The notes beneath the pieces were generated by a model that saw only the letters and a list, made by a program, of their open reading frames with translations, was not told the DNA's origin and ran no database searches. Below, one piece after another: positions 60,233 through 64,000 of a stretch of DNA of 64,000 bases. A program made the translations under genes and the position numbers. Each line of letters starts with the position of its first letter. The stretch's first letter is position 1. The stretch is from Heritagella_A intestinalis. Its GTDB lineage: Bacteria > Bacillota > Clostridia > Oscillospirales > Acutalibacteraceae. Where the stretch lies: the NCBI GenBank assembly GCA_904418995.1, contig CAJFQF010000008.1, positions 53,210 to 117,209 of the forward strand. The letters are read 5' to 3'.

Positions 60233-61291
60233 ATGGAAAAACTGAAAATTGGCGTCATCGGCGTCGGCAACATCTCCAATGAACACATCCAGGCCTACCT
60301 GAAGAATCCCAATGTGGAGCTCTATGCCTTCTGCGATATTAATGAAACCCAACTGAAAATGATGGCGGAAAAGTACGGCGTTACCCGCACTTTCACGGAC
60401 AAGGATGAAATGCTGGCTCTGCCGGAGCTGGACGCTGTGAGCGTGTGCACCTGGAACTCGGAGCACGCCCCCTGTACCATCGCCGCCCTCAACGCCGGCA
60501 AACACGTACTGTGCGAAAAGCCCATGGCCACCACGGTGGAAGAGGCGATCGCCATGAAAGAAGCCGCCGAGCGCAGCGGGAAGCTGCTGCAAATCGGTTT
60601 TGTGCGCCGGTTCGGCAATGACTGCGAAGTCCTCCAGGACTTTATCCAGCAGGATTTCCTGGGCGAAATCTACTACGCCAAGGCCACCTACCTGCGCCGC
60701 AACGGCAATCCCATGGGCTGGTTCGGCGATGTTTCCCGGTCCGGCGGCGGCCCCCTTATTGATCTGGGGGTTCACGTCATCGACCTGACCCGCTATCTCA
60801 TGGGTAACCCCAAGCCGGTTTCCGTCTACGGTGTTACCTTCCGGAAGCTAGGCAACCGCTCTGAACTGAAAGATCAGAAGGACTATGTTTCCGCCTCTGC
60901 CACCGACCACGATATCTGCGACGTGGAGGATATGGCCACCGCTATGGTGCGCTATGACAACGGCGCGGTGCTTTCGGTGGAAACCAGCTTCAGCCTGAAC
61001 CTGAAAAAGCCCCAGGGGACCATTGAGCTCTTCGGCACCAAGGGCGGCGCCCGTCTGGACCCGGAGTTGGAGCTTTACACGGACATCAACGGCTACATGG
61101 CAGACGTAAACCTGTGCTCCCCCACCGCCCTCTCCTTTGACGGCCTGTTCCAGAAGGAAATTGACCATTTTGCCGACTGCATCCTCCATGGGACTCCCTG
61201 CCGCGCGCCGGCTCAGGACGGGATCGACATTATGCGTATTCTCCGGGCCATTTACAAATCCGCGGAAACAGGCCACGAAGTGCTCCTGTAA
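60233..61291 (+). CDS. Gfo/Idh/MocA family NAD(P)-dependent oxidoreductase
   Basis: 352 residues. N-terminal Rossmann domain with IGVIGVGNISNEHIQAYL, then CEKPMATTVEEA containing the family lysine, and GGGPLIDLGVHVIDLTRYLMG with the catalytic Asp and His. Likely oxidises or epimerises a sugar or inositol. Start at 60233 (AGGA 8 bases upstream). Flanked by two TIM-barrel isomerases in one transcript. Confidence 0.9.
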   Translation: MEKLKIGVIGVGNISNEHIQAYLKNPNVELYAFCDINETQLKMMAEKYGVTRTFTDKDEMLALPELDAVSVCTWNSEHAPCTIAALNAGKHVLCEKPMATTVEEAIAMKEAAERSGKLLQIGFVRRFGNDCEVLQDFIQQDFLGEIYYAKATYLRRNGNPMGWFGDVSRSGGGPLIDLGVHVIDLTRYLMGNPKPVSVYGVTFRKLGNRSELKDQKDYVSASATDHDICDVEDMATAMVRYDNGAVLSVETSFSLNLKKPQGTIELFGTKGGARLDPELELYTDINGYMADVNLCSPTALSFDGLFQKEIDHFADCILHGTPCRAPAQDGIDIMRILRAIYKSAETGHEVLL

Positions 61292-61316
61292 TCCCTGTTA
61301 GAAAGGAATTTGCATT

Positions 61317-62186
61317 ATGAAAGTATCCGTCAGCAGCTACAGCTTCCAGCGCCTGTTCTCCAACGGGAGCCTGACGCAAATGGACTGCATTGCCAAAACA
61401 AAAGAAATGGGCGCCGACGCTATTGAGTTTGTGGATATTCTCCCCCACGATGGCTCTTCCCGGGAAGAGTACGCCCAAAAGCTCCGGGAGGAATGCGCTC
61501 GAGTAGGTCTTGCCATTTCCAACTACACCGTTGCCGCAGATTTTCTCCACGGTTCCAACGGCGACTTGGATGCAGAAGTAGAGCGCGTGAAAAAGGAAAT
61601 TGACATTGCTGCGATTTTAGGAGCTACCGGTGTGCGCCACGACGCCACCTGGGGATTTGCCCCCGGAGAGTATCAGAGTTTTGCGTCCGTCCTGCCCCGC
61701 TTGGCAGAGGGCTGCCGCCGAGTGACTGAATACGCCCAGACCAAGAGGATTCGCACCATGGTGGAGAACCACGGATTTTTCTGCCAGGACAGCGACCGGG
61801 TGGAAAAGCTGGTACAGGCAGTGAATCACTCGAATTTCGGTCTGCTGTGCGATATGGGCAACTTCCTCTGTGTAGATGAAGACCCGGTTCATGCGATTTC
61901 CCGCACAGCCCCCTATGCGTTTTACGCTCACGCCAAGGACTTCCTGGTAAAAAGCGGAAGCGGTCCTAACCCTGGAAAGGAATTTTTCTCCACTCGGGGC
62001 GGCAATTACCTGCGGGGCACCATCATCGGCCACGGGGCGGTACCGGTGCGCCAATGCCTCTCTATCCTGAAGACTGCCGGATATGACGGGACTGTAGCTA
62101 TCGAATTTGAAGGTATGGAGGATGTATTGGAAGGTATCTCCATTGGCATTGAAAACCTCCGCCGGTATATGGAAGAAATCCACTAA
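61317..62186 (+). CDS. Sugar phosphate isomerase/epimerase family protein (second)
   Basis: 289 residues, TIM barrel with SVSSYSFQRLFSNG, VENHGFFCQD, LLCDMGNFLCVDEDP, YAHAKDF and VAIEFEGMED, again giving the Glu, Asp, His, Glu metal set. It is only distantly similar to the first isomerase, so the two probably act on different intermediates. AAAGGA lies 9 bases before the ATG. Last gene before a terminator. Confidence 0.86.
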   Translation: MKVSVSSYSFQRLFSNGSLTQMDCIAKTKEMGADAIEFVDILPHDGSSREEYAQKLREECARVGLAISNYTVAADFLHGSNGDLDAEVERVKKEIDIAAILGATGVRHDATWGFAPGEYQSFASVLPRLAEGCRRVTEYAQTKRIRTMVENHGFFCQDSDRVEKLVQAVNHSNFGLLCDMGNFLCVDEDPVHAISRTAPYAFYAHAKDFLVKSGSGPNPGKEFFSTRGGNYLRGTIIGHGAVPVRQCLSILKTAGYDGTVAIEFEGMEDVLEGISIGIENLRRYMEEIH

Positions 62187-62208
62187 ACCAAATTGAAAAA
62201 TAAATGCC

Positions 62209-62252
62209 GCACGGCCTCGCCTCTTTAAAGAAGCGAGGCCGTGTATTTTTTT
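62209..62252 (+). terminator. Terminator of the sugar operon
   Basis: CACGGCCTCGC pairs with GCGAGGCCGTG around 12 bases, followed by TATTTTTTT. Confidence 0.9.
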
Positions 62253-62544
62253 AGAAACGTTGGAAGAATCGCATTTGTTTTCGGCATGAAAGAAAAAATT
62301 GAGCCTGAAACGCGAAATCCGGTGTGGCCCCCCAGTGGAGAGCGTATGAGCACCGTTCTTCGTTTCCACTTCGGTCGGCGCCTTGATTGTGTGCCACTGG
62401 CACACGGCGCCCGAAGCGGCAGCGGAAGCCCAGCTCGACTTGAAAAAAGTTAACGAAAACAATGCCCTCTATAAAGCGCGGGCAAAAAACAAAACGCCCC
62501 CACAAAGCGGGTGCAACTTAGGGATTTCGTAATCCCGGAAATAT
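62253..62544. other. Element boundary region without a convincing gene
   Basis: About 290 bases between the sugar operon terminator and the recombinase. Both strands carry frames of 70-84 codons; the minus one (62251-62505) would translate with FQVELGF and VAHNQGADRSGNEE. Neither has a ribosome site. Such conserved-looking overlapping frames suggest a repeated intergenic or integration-site sequence and not a protein. Confidence 0.35.
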
Positions 62545-62580
62545 CGGCATAGTCGTGTTATGCGGCTATGCCGTTTTTTC
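62545..62580 (+). terminator. Hairpin with T run at the recombinase 3' end
   Basis: CGGCATAG (62545-62552) pairs with CTATGCCG (62566-62573), then TTTTTT on the plus strand. It overlaps the last codons of the recombinase and points toward it. Confidence 0.6.
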
Positions 62581-63903
62581 TTTTCCGTCTGGCTGTGGCG
62601 GATTAAATGAGCCGATACAATTCCATACGATTCTAAGTTTCTGAACCTTTTTTCCGCATACACGTTCAGCTTGGAAAACTTCAATACGCTCAACAAATTC
62701 CCTTATGATCTCCGCATTCAGTTCACGGATGTCTGTATGCTTTCGTACAAGAGCAATGAAGCTATCCACATTCACACGGTTCTCCTGCTGAGCGGCAATA
62801 TTACCACGAAGCACCGTGACGCGTTCTTCCAGTGACTTTTGCTCCGCTTCATAACTTTCGGACATCTTAGCAAAACGCTCGTCAGATATCTTACCCTCAA
62901 CATTATCCTCGTAGAGCCGCTGAATGATGGTATCGAGCTTGTGAATCCGTGCCTGGGCCTGTTCCAACTCCCGTTTTTCGTCTCGGAGCGTCTTTTCGGT
63001 CTCGGCTTTGGACAACTTTGTGACCATTTCTACGAACTCCTCCTCGTGCTCACGCACATAGGCGGTTACATTGCGGATACCGTCCAGCAGAAACTCCTCA
63101 ATAACGGAATTGCGGATCTGGTGTGAAGAGCAGACTTCCTTTCCCCGTTTACGATAGGTGGCGCAAACCATGTACTCGCTTTGCGGTAGATTGCGTCCGC
63201 GCACCTGGTACAGCTTTGCACCGCAGTCGGCGCAGAATACCATACCGGACAAAGCCGGCATTTCACCCATTGGTGTAACTCTGCGCCTACCGTCGCGGAT
63301 CCGCTGCACGATATCGTAGGTCTCTCGGTCAATAATGGCTTCATGGGTGTTCTCGAAAATCTGCCACTCAGAAGGGTCACGGTGCAATTGCTTTTTCTGT
63401 TTGTAGGATTTGCGGTAGGTCTTGAAGTTGACTGTAGATCCGAGATATTCGGGTCTGGAGAGCATATGGGAAACCGTACTATTTCCCCATATGTAATCCC
63501 CGGCAAATTCCCGGTTGTCAGGAATCATTCGTCCATGGTGCTTGGCATACGCTGTGGGATTCATGATGTGCCGCTTTGTGATCTCCTTTGCAATCTGTGA
63601 TACTCCATACCCCTGTACGCACAGCCGAAATATCTCCCGGACAACTGCAGCCGCTTCTTCATCAATGATCCAGTGCGTTTTATCTTCCGGGTCTTTCACA
63701 TATCCGTATGGCGGGTTCGTGCTGAGCGGCTTTCCGGACTGTCCCTTTGCTTTGAAAACGGTGCGTATCTTACGACTGGTATCCTTAGCGTAAAATTCAT
63801 TAAAGATATTGATAAACGGGGTCATGTCGTTTTCAGCCTGGTTTGCACTATCTACGCCGTTGTTAATGGCAATGAAGCGAATATCGGCATTGGGGAAAAT
63901 CAT
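62566..63903 (-). pseudogene. Large serine recombinase, 5'-truncated (catalytic serine missing)
   Basis: 445 residues remain. The sequence joins the family at MIFPNADIRFIAINNGVDS, the end of the resolvase catalytic domain, then FINIFNEFYAKDTSRKIR, the Recombinase domain (PPYGYVKDPEDK), a zinc ribbon (FCADCGAKL ... VCATYRKRGKEVC), a coiled coil and a DUF4368-like tail. Upstream of 63903 the frame no longer matches and meets a stop at 63958, so about 100 residues with the nucleophilic serine are absent. It is adjacent to the element edge, where serine integrases usually sit. Relatives move conjugative elements in gut clostridia. Confidence 0.82.
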
Positions 63904-63957
63904 CTCGCTGATATAGACAAGGGCACAAAGGGATAAGGTACGGCGGGGGTTAGCCCG

Positions 63958-64000
63958 TCAGATTTTCCATTCGATTTCTACTTTCTCATTGGTAGCCCGG
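63958..64000 (-). CDS. C-terminal end of an unknown protein (cut by window edge)
   Basis: The last 13 codons before a TGA read NEKVEIEWKI at the end, in the same frame as the truncated recombinase. The V-E-I-x-W pattern resembles the tails of other large serine recombinases, so a tandem recombinase pair or a deletion between two copies is possible. Too short to assign. Confidence 0.3.
   Translation of the reverse strand, partial: RATNEKVEIEWKI

Noticed and set aside
1..64000. CRISPR arrays, rRNA genes, complete insertion sequences, restriction or abortive-infection systems
   Set aside because: No regularly spaced repeats, rRNA-like sequence, transposase or defence gene was found beyond the truncated recombinase at the right edge.

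Overview
The window reads as a chromosomal segment of a strictly anaerobic, low-GC-lineage (Firmicutes/Bacillota) gut clostridium, most likely of the order Oscillospirales (Ruminococcaceae/Oscillospiraceae). The evidence is the classic Firmicutes gene orders (rpsF-ssb-rpsR; tig-clpP-clpX-lon-engB; rplS-lepB-rbgA-rnhB-yraN), AGGAGG ribosome binding sites, a Bacillus-type LexA box, clostridial families (DUF4317, PRK06851, YerC), and a V/A-type ATPase operon. The assignment below class level is inference. One N inside a collapsed tRNA marks an assembly join.

Layout. 1-3990: uvrB-uvrA excision repair under a LexA box (uvrA runs off the left edge). 4020-9540: a small DUF378 membrane protein, acetate kinase, the divergent acetate-using tRNA enzyme TmcAL, a mutarotase-like protein and DUF4317. 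9542-13755: a two-half P-loop protein, an Imm5-like protein, and secD-secF. 13825-19730: an aminotransferase, then asnS followed by larE-larB-larC (nickel-pincer cofactor synthesis, no larA in the window). 19790-24410: a RING/zinc-ribbon membrane protein, rpsF-ssb-rpsR, a polytopic membrane protein with an amidohydrolase, and a 52-residue membrane peptide. 24423-27620: yebC with a membrane PASTA pseudokinase, and a flavodoxin-like reductase. 27590-32640: ppx-ppk1-pfk (polyphosphate plus glycolysis). 32727-33108: a four-gene tRNA operon. 33135-35292: yerC, a methyltransferase and hslO. 35318-42100: tig-clpP-clpX-lon-engB with large intergenic hairpins. 42186-48741: thrC with a phosphoesterase, a frameshifted dipeptidase, yraN, rnhB, rbgA, lepB and rplS. 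49072-58160: a nine-gene V-type ATPase operon. 58181-62252: an AraC regulator divergent from two sugar-isomerase-like TIM barrels and a Gfo/Idh/MocA dehydrogenase. 62545-64000: the edge of a mobile element carrying a 5'-truncated large serine recombinase.

How the genes fit together. Most of the window is housekeeping: repair, Sec export with signal peptidase, ribosome maturation, protein quality control and energy coupling. The accessory interest lies in the pseudokinase next to yebC, the lar genes with an A10 tract at the LarC1/LarC2 boundary, the polyphosphate-phosphofructokinase operon, the terminator-like element inside the ATPase operon, the sugar cluster without a transporter, and the decayed recombinase end. 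I saw no CRISPR array, rRNA, complete insertion sequence or origin of replication.
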